Shown: positions 23,401-37,008 of the stretch, piece by piece
Layout: every line of letters begins with the position of its first letter
Position numbering within the stretch: the stretch's first letter is position 1
NCBI GenBank assembly: GCA_023079485.1
Contig: CM041085.1
Coordinates: forward strand, 28,629,121-28,693,120
DNA from: Archilochus colubris
Lineage: Eukaryota > Chordata > Aves > Apodiformes > Trochilidae
Length of the DNA: 64,000 bases
Direction of reading: 5' to 3'
The notes under the pieces: model-generated
Databases searched by the model: none
What the model saw: only the letters and a program-made list of their open reading frames with translations
Told to the model about the DNA's origin: nothing
Position numbers and translations under genes: made by a program

Positions 23401-26400
23401 CCAGGAAGCACTGCTAAAATTGTTTAATTTTCTCTCAACTATCCTTAAAAAAACTGCTCTAAAGCCTGAAACCCTCCTACCATTTTTTATTCCTCTCTCT
23501 TTCTGTCACAAAAATCTTAGGCTGCTCAATCACAGTCTTGTACTTGCACAATGCATGTGCCAGATCACACAGAGCAGTCAGAGAGTCAGAGCAGTCAGGG
23601 AATCTGCTTTCTTCAGGAGTCCCATTAAGCAGATGGCAATTCTTCTGATTTGTTTTGTTTTTCTGACTAGTGCTGTGATTTAAAATAGTAGATCTTCTGG
23701 CTATTAGGCAAAGAGACAGACAGCGTGAAAATCCAGTTTTCTCATCTGAAACATTTCATACTACCTGAGAAGGTATACACAATCTGAAGTCCTCCCCTTT
23801 TTCACTTGTACAAAATAACAATTAAGGAAGTACTGTATTATTAATGCTTTAAAGATCACCTTTTGAGATACAAAATTTCTATGTAACATCCGACGCTGAG
23901 GCAGATTGTCAATAAGCTACACTGCAGCTTTGTTTCAAAATAATTAGTACTTCTGTTGAGTGCAACAGATCTCCAAAATAATCAAATCATGCTAAAAATT
24001 ATCCCGACACAATAATAATCACATTAGAAATGTCTCCAAGATGAATGAAAATTCTCATTCATGACTGAAAATCACCTTTCCTTTCCAAAATACTCCAGCT
24101 TTCACAATTTAAGAATGGTTACTCTCTGAAGCAGGGAAGGAGTAGCACTCTTGAGGTCTGTGGTTAATCTCAAATGGCACGAACAGCATACAGCAGTCTA
24201 CTTGATTGATGAGTAACCAAAAAAGAAAAAAGTGCCTCCCCAAATCACTGGTTGCCTGCACAAGCTCTGCAGCATGGTGACATCCAGGGCTCCAAAATGA
24301 TGGATTTACCTTTTAGTGAAACAAAATTCCAGATAAAAATGTATCTCTCTTAGTCTCCCACAAGAAATGGCTTTTGTTAGCTCAGCATGCAAAGTTTCTT
24401 CCAATCCTTTTATGATTTCATCAGCAATTTTGAGCTGATCTTTGAAATGCATCTCCATTTAAAAAAACATAATCAGAAAAGTGTGATTTCCAGCTCCTCT
24501 CCCTTTACTATAACAAATACATAGAGGCTAAGTTGCACTTCACCCCTCCTAACACATTGTAGAAAAAAGCCAAATATGGTTCTGCTTTGAAAAGTGAAGC
24601 ATGGGGAAAGGAAATGCCCTCTCAAAAAATCAGCTTAATATAAACTACTATTTCTCAAGAAGTGGGAAGAGGCATGGGTCCTTTATATCAAAATACATCA
24701 GTACTAGTTAATAGTTCCCTGAGAAATTATAGCTAGAGTAAGCATTAATATTTGGATTTTAACCCCTCAAATCACAGAAACTTGACGCAGAGAGAAAAAA
24801 TTCCACCCATTACTGAAATGCTACCAGCCTCAAGTGCAGCAAGCAGGGCAACTATTTGGGGTTCAGCAAAACACTACACAGTCATTTAAGTCAAAAAGCA
24901 GTAACACTTCATCCAGCTGAAACTGTATGTGGACTTCTTTTATTATTCTGGAAGCTAAACGTAGTATCTTGGACCACCTGGATATTCGAAGAACACTAGC
25001 AAAACACAAAGTGGGTCACATTTCAGGGTGATCCATCAGGATTCCTAAAGAAAAGCTGAAATCTAGGAATGTCTGGAGGATCAGGGTAGAAGGAAGAAGA
25101 CCAGACACCTCGAGAATGGAGAATTGTGAATGGCCTGAATTTGAACAGGAGTAACTATTTCCCTGTGACTGAATGTTAAATAAAAAACCCAGCAGTAAGA
25201 GCCTTTCTGCTAGGGGCTTATTTCAAAGGCAACAGATAATGTACCCAGGCACTGGCTCCAATTATGGCTACCAGTCCTATCTTAGCCTAGTTTACTTTGG
25301 GGATTTCACAGTTGGCAGCCTTTCATCTAGAAGTAGCCTGGTTTGAATAAGCAAAGAAACTTGAATGGGTACTTAACCTTCCTGCACTCCACTGCACTTC
25401 CCAGCAGAGAAGAACAGCACCTCCAAGCTTAAGGGGAAAAGGGAAAACAATGGAAAATATATACTCTCTCCAGGGATTAAAGACTGCAAGTTTTACTGTA
25501 GTGCTTCAAGTCTTCCAGCTACCTAACTACAGCTTTTAAAATCACAATCAGAAATTTAAACCCAAGTTTCAAGCTTAAAAGGGCCTGACTGGAAAATACT
25601 GCATAGAGATTGACAGGCTAGGATGTAAAACATCGAAAAGAGTTCTAGTTTGTATTTATATTATTATTCTTTTAAAAAAATTTATTCTCCATTTCCACCT
25701 CGTTCTTTTTCCTTGTGACATTTTAATGCACCATGTCCATTACTATATTTCCTCACCAGTACTTTCTAGTCCATCTGTAGTGCTGCATTACCCTGCTGTT
25801 GGAGAAAACAGCATGGAAAAAGTGCTTTGCTGGCACCAGTGACATGGACTATGAATTATACATACATAGCAGGAGAGAAATGCTGATGGAAAGTTAGTCT
25901 GCCTGCATGTGTGCAAGCATGCATGTAAGCACACACAGAGACTTAAAGGAAAACAGAATGCACATTTTAAATTCATTTACCCTACTTCTAATTGTTTCTC
26001 TGCACAACAGAAATTCTCTAGAATCAGTGCAGCTTTTATAGGTCAGTTTTAGAACAGAATGAAAATTTACCTAAATTCTTCTGACCTCATCACAATAAGG
26101 CTGTACTATCTAACCAGTGCTAAGCAGTCTAGAACCAGAATCACATTCTAGAATGCCTAAAATTGTGTTAAAGCAATGCAACACCACACATTACTATAGA
26201 GACTGAGCACCACTTCTCAGGTGGCATGGGGAGCAGCAGACAATAATGTAAATATCCACCTCAATTTAGCAGCCCAGTGACCAGGACTGAGAATGGTCTG
26301 AGCTTGCAAATAGATAAGCTGGATCCCAATTCCTCAGTAATATCCTCAATAAACTAGTATATAGTCTAAATTATATCCTCTAGAATCAATGATGCTCAAT

Positions 26401-27188
26401 TCTAAATTCAATCAAACTGTCAAAAAATTGCTTTAATTTACAAAACTGCAACATGCCATCCTGAGAATCATATTAAAGTACAGTACACTGAGGTCAAACA
26501 TACTGCCTTCAAAGATAGACTGCTCCTCATGTAGGCACATCAAAACTCATTTTACAGTTATTAGTTCAAGTATTGATAACTGTAGTTGTACCAGCAAGAG
26601 GCTCATTTTAACATGCAGTTAGATGTTTATTTACAGCCAGCTAGTACTGAATTATGTTTTCCTAAGACCACACTGCTAACAGTATGTAAACCAGCATATC
26701 TGCAACTATGTTTTTACTTTTCCATATACTTCAGTCACACTTTCAATGGTTAAGACATGCTCAGAATGGCACTCACTGATAGAAAAAACGATGCTGTTGA
26801 TGACACATAATGACACATACCTAGCTCCAAAAATGCCTGTTGACTTCAGGAGTCAATCTATTAATCAGTTTTCAGAAGTGTGTACTGGGTACTTACTGTA
26901 GGAAACAAAAGCTCACAAAGACTGTACAACACATAGACCTGAAAAGTTTTAAGTTGGGCATCAACAAACTGAGAACTCAAAAATGGGCTGGCACTAGAAG
27001 ATACCAGCCAACAGAAGCTAAATTCACTGCCTTTCACATCAACAGGGAAAAATGCTTATATTATTCTCTTAAAACTGTTAGCTTTTACTGAAGGCTTTCT
27101 GTGTTGCACATCTGCATAGACTCGTAATACTTACCTACTACTATAAATAAATACATGCGTTGTTGTAAGAACTACAGAGTGATACCGA

Positions 27189-27207
27189 TTTTTTTTTTTT
27201 TTTTTTT
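27189..27207. repeat. T homopolymer (19 bp)
   Basis: An uninterrupted run of 19 T. No recognisable retrotransposed sequence is attached on either side. Confidence 0.9.
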
Positions 27208-28375
27208 AGAGTCACCTGGTCCTTCGAGGCCTCCACTGGGTTCAAAGCTCCAGCAGTAGAATAAGTCCTTGGGTTTTTTGCAAACACAAACCTAAGTTAT
27301 GAGAAGTCTTTCCCTGCAATTCAGTGGATATATTAGGTCTCCAAAACACAGTCCTTACCAGTCAATAGGCGTGCTGAGACCAAGACAGAAATAAAAAGGA
27401 AAACACTCTTTTACAGTTCCTTCACACTGCCTTCCTAAAAATAAGGGGAATTACTACAGAGGGCATTGGAGAGTTATTTAGCATTGCCTGGTGTAAACTG
27501 TTACCCAGAGCAAGCTTAAAAATCCTGGGTAGTGTGAAACCACAGATAGTGCCAGTTCAATAAAGAGGTCTGAAAACCACCTTTCTTTTCTTTAGCCTGA
27601 CATACTGGATACCATCTGGGAAACATTCGCCTGCATGTGTAACACAGACTAGCACATCTACCATTAACATAGAGCAGGCCTCAAGGTGAGGTCAAAGGCT
27701 AACTGAAATGGTGTAAACCTACTATCTTTCACAGCCACTTCTTTTATTTATATGATTTTTTAATCTTTTCTAATTAAAAGGGTGGTGGTCTGCAGTGAAG
27801 ATGATACCTAGGTACAACTGGCCAGCACTCAGATCTTGATCATACAGTCCTGGGTAACAAATATTGATTTTTCTGCCCCAGTGGAAGTTATTTCATTCTA
27901 ATGCATGTCATTTAAATTCATTTTATATAGCTGCTTGGCAAGACAGAGGCAAACCAGTTTGCTATGTCTAAATGAGACCCCTGAGCTGGTGAAGGATGGA
28001 TCCTGTGGATTAACAGCTGAAGATAAATTTCTCTCCCCCCTTGATACTTGGCTACTGAGTCAACAAGTTGACCTTGAAGAGGATCACAACTCATTTGTAC
28101 AGAAATACAGCTGTGTAACTGTGACTCTGACACAATAATTTAATTTTCTTCTTAATTGTACATAGAGGGGTGTGTTTTACAGTAATAAAAATCCAACAGT
28201 TTTCAATACCACAGCCAAATCTTATAATCTAAAGAGATTAAAGGAAAAATGCTGGACACCACTGATGCCCTTTGGCATAAAACAGTGGATGTCCTTCCAG
28301 TTAGATGAAATAGTATGGTGCAAGTGCTCTCCCATTTTGCTTTTTTGTTTTTGAATAGGAGAACCAGTAGGCTTG

Positions 28376-28424
28376 TGGTTTTGTTTTGCTTTTGTTTTTT
28401 GTTTTGCTTTTTTTGGTTTTTTTC
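28376..28424. repeat. T/G-rich low-complexity tract
   Basis: Repeated GTTTTGCTTTT and GTTTTTT words over about 50 bp. Confidence 0.7.
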
Positions 28425-31200
28425 ATATGCACATACATGAATGATGTTATTAAGGAAAAAAACAATCAACCAAAAACTGCTACAGAAAACTGGTAATTAC
28501 AACTTGTTTATCATTATGAAGGCAGCAGTAATGTTAGTGTTACTGATATCCTACTGAGGTTACAAGTGAAATAACATGATGGTAGGGAAATCCATGAAAC
28601 TTGAATCTCAGGTGCTCAGACCTGGCTGTGAGTGAGTCACAGTCTGAGACCTAGTGTAGATACTTTCTCCTGGTCCTTTAAGTTACGATATGGTTACAGA
28701 AATCACAGTGGGAAGGGCTATGGTGAGAGAACAGTAGCTTCATTTCAGATGAACGTTTTGCACTGGATACATAGTGCTCCTAAAATTTGTTCTAGTCACT
28801 AGTTGAGATTTTTCAAACCCATGCTTAATTACAGTGTAATAAAACTTTCTTGCAAATCCCACTATAAAGCCCTGTCATCACTCTTGCAGTATACACCACC
28901 TGTCCCAAGGGGATCATAGTTTAGGGGGCTGCAGCTAACCACCCAGGCAGCTATGACAATACCACCACCAACTCAAGAAAATGGTGTTACACAGCACTGC
29001 CGTGAGACAAGAACACTAACAGAGACGGGAGAAAGATGACGCCTGGGTCAGGGGGATGAGGGATTTCATTCCTCCTTGGTAATAAGTTTCTTCCTTTCCT
29101 TCTCAGGCACAAGAAAATAGCCATGCCAAAAGCTATGCCGTTGTGTGAGCGAGTGACATGGAAATCTGCATCATACTGTCACAGTGGTGTTAGTAAAAAG
29201 AAAATAAAAAACTAGAATCTCCTTGATGATGCAAGTATTTGTGCATCTTTCACATGATTTTCATATTTCTTCAGCAGCCTCATGGCATGTTCACAAACAT
29301 TAAAAAAAGCTGCCAAGGTCCCACAGCAAGTCCAGTTTAAACTGCTACCTACCCATACCAGTCAGGATGGTGCATCAAGGAACCCTGAGCATTACCACAG
29401 TTGGGATGTTCTGCAGAAAACACAGGGCACCCCCCAGCCACAGAGTGGCTGGAATAAGCAGATGACATAATATATGGCAGCCTAAAGCTGAATAAAACAA
29501 CAGCCTCTTTGGATTTGCTCTGTAACACAAATAGGAATCACTGTCAAGTACATTCCTGCCATGTACAAGTATGGAAGAGTTGGAGAAATAGCCAAAAGCC
29601 ATTACACTTTCTCCCCCACAGTGGACTTGAGATCAAAGAGGAAAACAGTGTGCTTGCAACCCCCTGGCATCAGAGGTGTAATAGGTTTTGCTCATTTTAA
29701 GTTCATAAATAGTCCTTTTGTCAGTATTTGCAACAGAGAGTCTGCTCAGCCCTTCCATAGGGTACTGCTACACCAGAATGGGCAGTATATGAGGGAAAGG
29801 CTCTGATATGGTACAGTTTTGCCCAGGCAAGTCTAGCTGTATGCTGTAAAGACTATCAAAGAGAGTTTTTCCTTTTGTTACATGATTATAAAGTGTTCTT
29901 GCAGCTTCACTAATGGCCCATTTATTCCTTCGTGCCTGACCTATCAGCTTACACCCTAAACCAGACAGATAGAAGCAGATTTTCATAAATCCTACCAGAC
30001 AGGTCTTTTAAAACAACCAATACAAGCAAGAGACTGCTGGTTCACAGATATCTGCTGGAGTATGGCCTATTTCAAGGGAGAGTGGTACAATTTTACTGAA
30101 CAAGAGCACAAAGTACACTAAATTTATTGTTATTGTTTTAAAAGTTTGCAACTGCTTAGCACTAGATACACCTGCCCTCCAAACTTGCAAAACAAGAAAG
30201 CAACAGATAGAGGAACAGAGGAGCAATTTCTAGTTTTAGATTTTGTCTTGCAATTAGAGCAAATCTAGTGTCCACCAACACTGGTTGTGAATTATAAATA
30301 CCTGTATCCCTATACGTTCATCTGTGTATGCATATTCATAAATACATGCAAGATGCTTAATACACACACATAAATATGCCCACCAGAACAGAGCAACCAG
30401 CTTTGTGTAATTCTCAAATGTAATGGAACTTCTTGTAACAGGAAAAGATAATAAATACACCAGGAGTTATTTGAGTGCAGGGAAATGTGGAAACTACTTA
30501 ATGTGAAAATTTTCCCAGAAAATACAATTTCATTGCCAAGTACTCAGGCATCTTCAGAATAACCATGGACAGAAAAGTGCTTTGCCCAAATCCATGCACA
30601 AATGGCAACATGCAGTTATGCTGCCTAAGGAGAAGAAGACAGATGATGGCTCCAACCTCTACAATCCTGTTTGCCTGTTGTCTCTTAAGGATGCGTATGA
30701 GGCAGTTATGAGCTCCAGATAACTACAGATTGCTTTAATGCCTCCTTCTGCCTTTCTCCCCCAGCTGCTTCCCTCAGTCTACCCTCCTCTCCCCTTCTGC
30801 ATGCCTGTGAAGAGAGCAGCCATCAGCACAGTTGATGACAACGTGGGCTGTAAATGCAGGAGTTGATGGGCATCTTCCTTACTCTCTGGCAGAGGCAAGC
30901 TGTCAAGGACATGCTGTCCGCCTCTCCAACAGAGCTAAAAAACATACATCCAGCTAAACAATTTTAAGTTGCTGAAGGCCTGTTTTTGATGCGTAATGTC
31001 ACTGCAACCCTGTGGGTTTTCCTAAAGCCTACAGTACCAAGAACCAAATTGGAAGTGGCCATCATCTCCATTGTCACAGCTGCTTTTTCAGAAGATAATT
31101 CAAACACATGGTAACATGATGCCGCCTAAAGTTTAAGCAAAATATTCTTCCCACATGCCATCTCATCCCGGAGGTAAGGGCACAGACAGAACATGTATGC

Positions 31201-31269
31201 ATATACATACACACACACATATATATAGTAGCATATATATATATATATATGCTTCAGAAATATATATAT
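31201..31269. repeat. Compound AC/AT microsatellite near the exon C donor
   Basis: ATAC and AC units, then AT units, a TAGTA break, a perfect 22-bp palindrome of GC, nine AT units and GC (31231-31252), then TTCAGAAAT, AT units and TTCAGAAAT again. In the transcript this reads UA then UG repeats starting about 60 nt after the exon C donor. Confidence 0.93.
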
Positions 31270-31331
31270 GATTCAGAAATGACAAGAAAATAATTCCTCC
31301 TCGTTTAAACTCTTTTCACCTGGATGCGTAC

Positions 31332-31659
31332 CTGCTCTGAGCGGAGTTTGCAGCAGCCTGCATCACTGCAGCAGCCGCCTCCTGTGCCTTACGGTTCACA
31401 GTTGGCATGGGTGGGCCCATCCCAGGGCCTCCCTGCTGAGCCATGCCAGGAGAATTGGGGGTCATACTGCTCATGTTTCCAGGAAATGGTCTGCTCTGCA
31501 TCCCAGCTGATGGCATCCGTCCCAGGGGCATGGTACCACAAGGCTGGCTTGGCCCCTGCCCATGCATCTGGCTGTTGGCATTTATACCCATGCCAGGGCC
31601 TGGGCCACTGTAACTTGTGTTGGGCACGCCACTGTACGTCGGTGGTCTGGAGTAGTTTC
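31332..31659 (-). CDS. ARID1B: ARID1B coding exon C (328 bp, phase 1 to 2)
   Basis: This is the largest exon here. The acceptor is TTTTGTGCAG and the donor AGCAG|GTACGC. It finishes a Gly codon, then reads [13 protein letters not shown], a Gly/Pro/Met-rich stretch ([18 protein letters not shown]), and ends with [11 protein letters not shown] followed by the Ala-rich, probably helical [15 protein letters not shown] and two bases of an Arg codon. About 11 of 109 residues are Met, typical of this low-complexity part of ARID1 proteins. The length is not a multiple of three, so skipping it alone would shift the frame. The C-terminal Ala-rich tract is the only piece that looks likely to form ordered secondary structure. 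A TG/TA repeat begins about 60 nt downstream of the donor. Confidence 0.96.
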
Positions 31660-31789
31660 CTGCACAAAATGATAAAAAGCACAGAGAAAAGCATTAAACT
31701 TTCGAGATAATATTCCTATTTAGGAAGTCAGCAGCTGCAGAATGTACACATGTTGCAAGCTAAAGTGAATCATGCTGGCCTCAAAGTCA

Positions 31790-31994
31790 GAGCAAGTTTT
31801 TCCCCGTGAGGACAGACAGGCAGTGGAACAAGCTGCCCAAGGAGGTTACGCAGACTCCCTCCTTGGAGGTTTTCAAGACCCAGTTGGATAAAGCCACAAG
31901 TAACCTGCTTTGATCTTACATCTGACCCCGATTTGAATACAAAGTCAACAAAAAACAGCTCTTGAGCACCCTTCCAAACTGAATGATCCTGTGA
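31790..31994 (+). mobile_element. CR1 LINE 3' fragment near exon C
   Basis: A diverged CR1 3' fragment on the plus strand, antisense to ARID1B. Landmarks are CAGTGGAACAAGCTGCCCAA, GGAGGTTTTCAAGACCCA and the end GAATGATCCTGTGA. It begins only about 130 bp upstream of the exon C acceptor in transcript terms. Boundaries are approximate. Confidence 0.75.
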
Positions 31995-33991
31995 ACCTCA
32001 TTCCCATGTATCATCAAACATTTTCTGCCTAATATATGTCATGGGATAACAGCAAATACAGAGAAGTACAGCCTCCAGAGGGTTAACAACAAAACACAAA
32101 ACCATCTTATGCAGTGAAGACCTATGTGGCATGTAAGAAATCCATTACATAAGCTCAAGGGAGAATCTTATTTTTGTAATTTCATGTTCTCATTCTTCAT
32201 TCTCCTGTAATTGCAGCAACAGGCTATTCTCACCATCTTCTTGCTCCTTACCATTTATGTCAGAAATGCTTTGGCAGAGACTGGTGAGGATGGCTGCTGG
32301 GCCTTGAGAAACAGTCCTGCTTCCTCCTGCCCTACCTTGCCTTCCTGCTAAGTTCAGAGTTGCCTGTGCCAGCAGAAGGGGTGGTAGCTTACAGTGCACC
32401 TTCTCTGGAAAAAGCAGTACTACAAGGAGGCTAATATAAACAGGTGCCTTCTGAAGGATGGCATGAAGGTTGTCACTGGAGAAAACTGCTCCACTTGCAG
32501 CAGCTTAACTCATTTGGGTGTCAATTTTCCTATCGTGCTGAAAGCTCGAGAAAAACTGAGTGTATAGCATCCAGTGCTACAGAAGCAAACCCAAGCAGCC
32601 TGAGAAAGAGAGGGAAAAAAAGCAGAAATATGACAGAAAAGTATTTTAGGAAACAGATCACATTACACTACTTCAGTCATCAGTTTTGACTTGTCTTTAT
32701 TTCCATCTCATCCAGATTAGTGGAAACACGACCCGTTCCCTCCCTGTGGGATGCCACAGAGCAGAGTTTCCTGACTGCTCTCAGATATTCCCACGCTCGT
32801 TCAAAGGCAGCAGCCCTTGGACTCTTCCTCTGAACGTGGAGATCAGCCACGACTCTCCTCAGGCCTCAGCTACCAGGCAGAGGAGTCGGTGGCATGCAAC
32901 TCCTGTTTGTATTTAAAATAACTACATTCATCCATCATTTGAATGCACACATAATTAATTCATTTGCTCCTGCTGCTGTGCTTTGGCTAATCCTCCCCTC
33001 CTCCCCACCTGGTAACTGACTCACTCTGCTACAAGTTCTTCTCTGTAAGAACGTGCGAGACTTACGCTTCTCAAGGAGATGGAGCAACAATTCTCTTATG
33101 TTTTAGAAACCAAGTTTCTGCCTGGGGGTCTTGACGGAAGGATCCTGAGTACGTGTTTCAACAGAGATGAAAGGCTTCAGATTCAGCTTTATGCTGACTT
33201 CAGATTGCCCTGTCACTTCTCCTCCTCCTTTAGGCTCAGCTGCTGGCAGCTGACTATTTTCTGTTCAAGCCTCTAGCTACTGTTTTGGTTGCCAAGACCT
33301 GCTCAAGCCACAGTTCTGATCCAACATTAGTGGCCACGAACTGAAGGGTTCAGTACTTTCATACTGCTCTGCTTAGTGCTAAAGGTTTAACATGTAACTC
33401 TAAAAAAAACGTTGCCCTGGTTTTCCAGTTGCTTTGTGCAAAAAAGACGCTGTGCAGCTCGATGGTGTGTATGTGCATTCAAAGATTATGCACAGCCAGT
33501 TAACACATTTTATGTACACGCTATTAGTAACACTGCTTCCCACAGTGAAGCAAATTCCCTCCTTAGACAGCAGACCTGATATCCATAATCACTGGAAACT
33601 ACTGTCAGTCCAATTTACATAAAGCCAATTTGTTTTGTCAGTTAAGGTCTATGAAGTATGGTTCAGCAGTGTGTTTGGAAGAAGCAAAGACCAATGCTAA
33701 ATAATATTGCTGTTTTGAATCAGGACAAAAATGAAAAAAAATATCTCGTGCTTTGGCTTCCTCAGAATAAGCACAATACATTAAAAACAGTAGAATCTTC
33801 CCCACAATAATATATGGCTCAGTTAAAATTGCTCCTGATCATTTATCTCCAGGGATACACGTCTAAGAGCCACGGGAAGTGGTATCTTTTCAGTAAGGAA
33901 AAGAAGTTTTTTCCATAGGTTTTTTTCCCTAAGCATTTCCTCAATACGTAAAGTACTGAAGTACTAGCTATTCTTACACCTTCCCCAGACC

Positions 33992-34035
33992 ACAAAAAGA
34001 AAAAAAAAAGAAAAAAAGAAAAATAAAAAAAAAAA
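33992..34035. repeat. A-rich low-complexity tract
   Basis: A runs of up to 11 bases separated by G or T in the exon B-C intron. Confidence 0.75.
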
Positions 34036-36829
34036 GGCAAAATAAAAGCCAAACAAAATACAAGAGGAATTGCCAGGAATGAGGAGTGCCATCTTATTTC
34101 CATGTTTCTCTAATAGATTAGTAATTTGTTGGCAGTGGCTTTGACAGAAAACAGATGGATGCAGCATTAAACACAATGAATGCAGCAGATGCTAGGCCAG
34201 CCCACATCAGCTGGACGTGTCAGGCAGCCAAGTCCAAGAGCCTACACTTTTCAAGTGGGTACCAGCCTGGCAACAGCGGCTGTACAACACTACTGAACAA
34301 CTCCTCCCCTCCAAATCCGAGGGATTTTTGATTCCAGTTTCCCCTCATCAGAGTAGAATTGTACCCAGAGATGACGTTTCAAATGCATGAGAAAAATCAA
34401 AGCAGTAACCAAAATCAGAAAGAAAGAAAAAAGTATAATGAAGATAAATGTAAAAACCCTACTAACGACCTGCCAAAGACAGATGTTCATACTTACTGCT
34501 AAAACTCTAGCCCACTTTGTCCAGGTTTGCTGAACAAAGTGCCCTGATATCTTGCCATTTGTAAGCAAGCTGACAAGAGGGAGATATGAGAACTATTTGT
34601 AGTTTTGCTCCATGCTTTAGAGACATAGGTCAGCTTCACAGTATTAAAAATAGGATCTTAAAGTACTTCTAGCATTTTCTGCATGTCTACTTACATTTCT
34701 GCATTTCTACTTACTCATGAAGTTTTTCTTGTACAATCAAACTAAATGTATTTTTTTGAATTCCTCTGAAACTATTTTACCTAGAGGACTTAAGTATATA
34801 CAGCTGATACCTATGTCTTAACTCCACAGGTTGGTGCATATGTGGGTCTGGATTTGGAAGTCCAGGCTCAAGATACTTAGGGCATCTCATCCGTAAGATG
34901 CTACCACTCTAATTAAAATCTAGGATTAAAAACAGTGGGAGCTAGATTGCAAAGTGCTTTTGTGAAACAAGTCCAACATGAAAGGTTACCAAGCACAAAT
35001 ACTCAATTCTTATTATTTTAACAGAAACAAAATGGGGGTTGACTTACTGTGAAATTATGTGGTGATTCAAAAATATTCAGTAGTGTGTTATACCAGAACA
35101 GAACAGTTTTACTGCTGAACCGAGCAGGAAAAGTTAGGAAGACAGGATACATATCTGACACATTTTACTGAGCCACAGGAAGTTCTTCTCTGCTCTAGTC
35201 TCAACTGACTGCAGTATCTGACTCCTCTTCAGAGCACATTTAAGGGACATTTTGCTGTGGCAGCAATTTGATGCTCGGGTCATGGACCAGAGCTTCATTA
35301 GCCCCCAAGCTAAATGTTGTCCAAACACAAACCGAAGAGACTGTTTCTTTCAGTAACAACTTCCATTCTTGCTCTGCTTTTTTTTATCTTTGGGGACAGG
35401 AAAATGCTGGGATTTAATTCAAAATGAAAAGTAATGTTCTGTATGGCATGCTTCTGTGTTGTATCAGAGGCACACAGCCATTCTTTACTTTTGTAGAAAA
35501 CCATTTCACAGGATTGGACTAGCTCTCCAGTACAGAACTGATTCCTGGGAAAAGATATTCTACTCTTATTATAGATCTGAGTGTCATGTAAACACATGAA
35601 AAGAAAATAAATCAGCCATATGCATGAAATGCATCATTCTGCTCTCATGAACGGGAGTCTAATTCCTCCAATCCAAACTTCCTGGTTTAGTCTTTACTAT
35701 GGTGAGCAGTTCCACTGCAGAGAAAGGACTCAACCCTTAAGAAATTGTTTTCAGGACAGCACACAGGGAAATCTAGTATCCAAACTGAGAACTTAATGTC
35801 ACAGAAAGCTTTGACACATATACAAAAAATACAAATAGTCCTGTAAAACATAGCCCATGCATAACAACATTCTTGAGGCTGGCCTATGTGAATAAAACAT
35901 GAAAAGCAAATAAAATCCTTGAGAATTGTTTTAGTTAAATAATATTTAGTTAAAGAAATTTAGTTAAATAGTTGCAGCCCAGGTAATTTTAATATATTTG
36001 TTATCTTGGAAATAAAAGGAAAATGGGGTAAGATTATTATATATTCATCAATGCTAGCATAGAATTGTGCATTTTAAGATGCTGTGTTAAGAGCTGCAAA
36101 CACAGATTACTTTCATTAAAAATGAAAAATGGTATTAAAAACTTAAATTCAGATAAATACATTACTTTGAACTATCACCATCTTAATCCCCAGATTTTAT
36201 TAATGGTCCCATTAGCCTGGGGAAAGCATAGTATTCTTCTGCTCTGTTACCTGTAGAACTGAAAGTCTGCAGGGCCCTAATTTTATGATGACCAGTGCAA
36301 AGAATCACTGGTACTCTCCACGAGCTGGCAGAAGAGCACACTTCTCATCCGTCACACTATTCACCAGACCCTTCTGAAACAGCCTGCTAATGACAGTGAT
36401 GCTCATTTTCTTCCTGCCCCTCAAGTTCACTTTTTAATAGCTGCTTCTTCCTGACCGCGACCCATAAAATCATTACATAGGCACTTTCATCTACAGAGGG
36501 AGGAAAAGAACTGCTGAACTCAAGGAAAAAAGAAAGTAGTATTCGGCGTGTTACTTAAATGCATTGATTTAGTACAAAAACCCTTCCATTCAATCAGTGT
36601 AGATGGCCAATGTTTTACTGCACTTGACACCCACTATTCCCATGGTTCGGAATCTCAGCAGCAGCAGTACAACTGGAAGTCAGGATAGCACATCATAAAT
36701 CCACTGGAATTTTACCAGTTAAGCTAGTTGCTCACTGTGTAGATAAAAATAAGCACTTGGACAGCATTTTACAACCACAGAATGCTTTCTGAACAAAAGG
36801 ACAGCACCAGTCAACTGGAGTTAGGGAGT

Positions 36830-37008
36830 TAATCTTCACACGTGGCTATAAGGCATTACTAGCCCCATTTTACAGTTAAGGAAAGCAAAGCAGAGAAATG
36901 AGTCTACTTGTCTAAGTTGAAAGATGGTGCAAAAAGGCAGAGCCAAAATTAGAAACGGGGAAATCTTGGCTTGTAGCCCTGTGTTCAGAACACTACAAAA
37001 AACACTAC
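36830..37008 (-). mobile_element. MIR-like SINE remnant
   Basis: Reverse complement of a MIR-type SINE by eye. Landmarks on the plus strand are CCCATTTTACAG (36864-36875), a GGAAAG...AGCAGAGAAATGAGT stretch where MIR has its GGAAACTGAGGC and CAGAGAGG words, then AAGGCAGAGCCAAAATT and a tRNA-like end around AGAACACTAC. It is heavily diverged, as expected for an amniote-age SINE. A decayed L2/CR1-related piece is the alternative. Confidence 0.6.

Larger units (their letters stand above)
13501..31331 (-). other. ARID1B: Intron between exons C and D (17,831 bp)
   Basis: The longest complete intron here. It holds three CR1 pieces (17.26-17.32, 17.59-18.36 and 23.09-23.40 kb), a GT microsatellite at 20.93 kb, T-rich tracts (21.55, 27.19 and 28.38 kb), a 12-bp-arm inverted repeat at 16.7 kb, and a compound AC/AT repeat at 31.2 kb close to the exon C donor. 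The stretch around 19.1-19.85 kb is less AT-rich than its surroundings and has short open frames on both strands, but I recognise nothing in it. Confidence 0.85.

Noticed and set aside
31324..31710. A 128-codon plus-strand frame opposite exon C
   Set aside because: It is the complement of the exon C coding sequence and has no support of its own.
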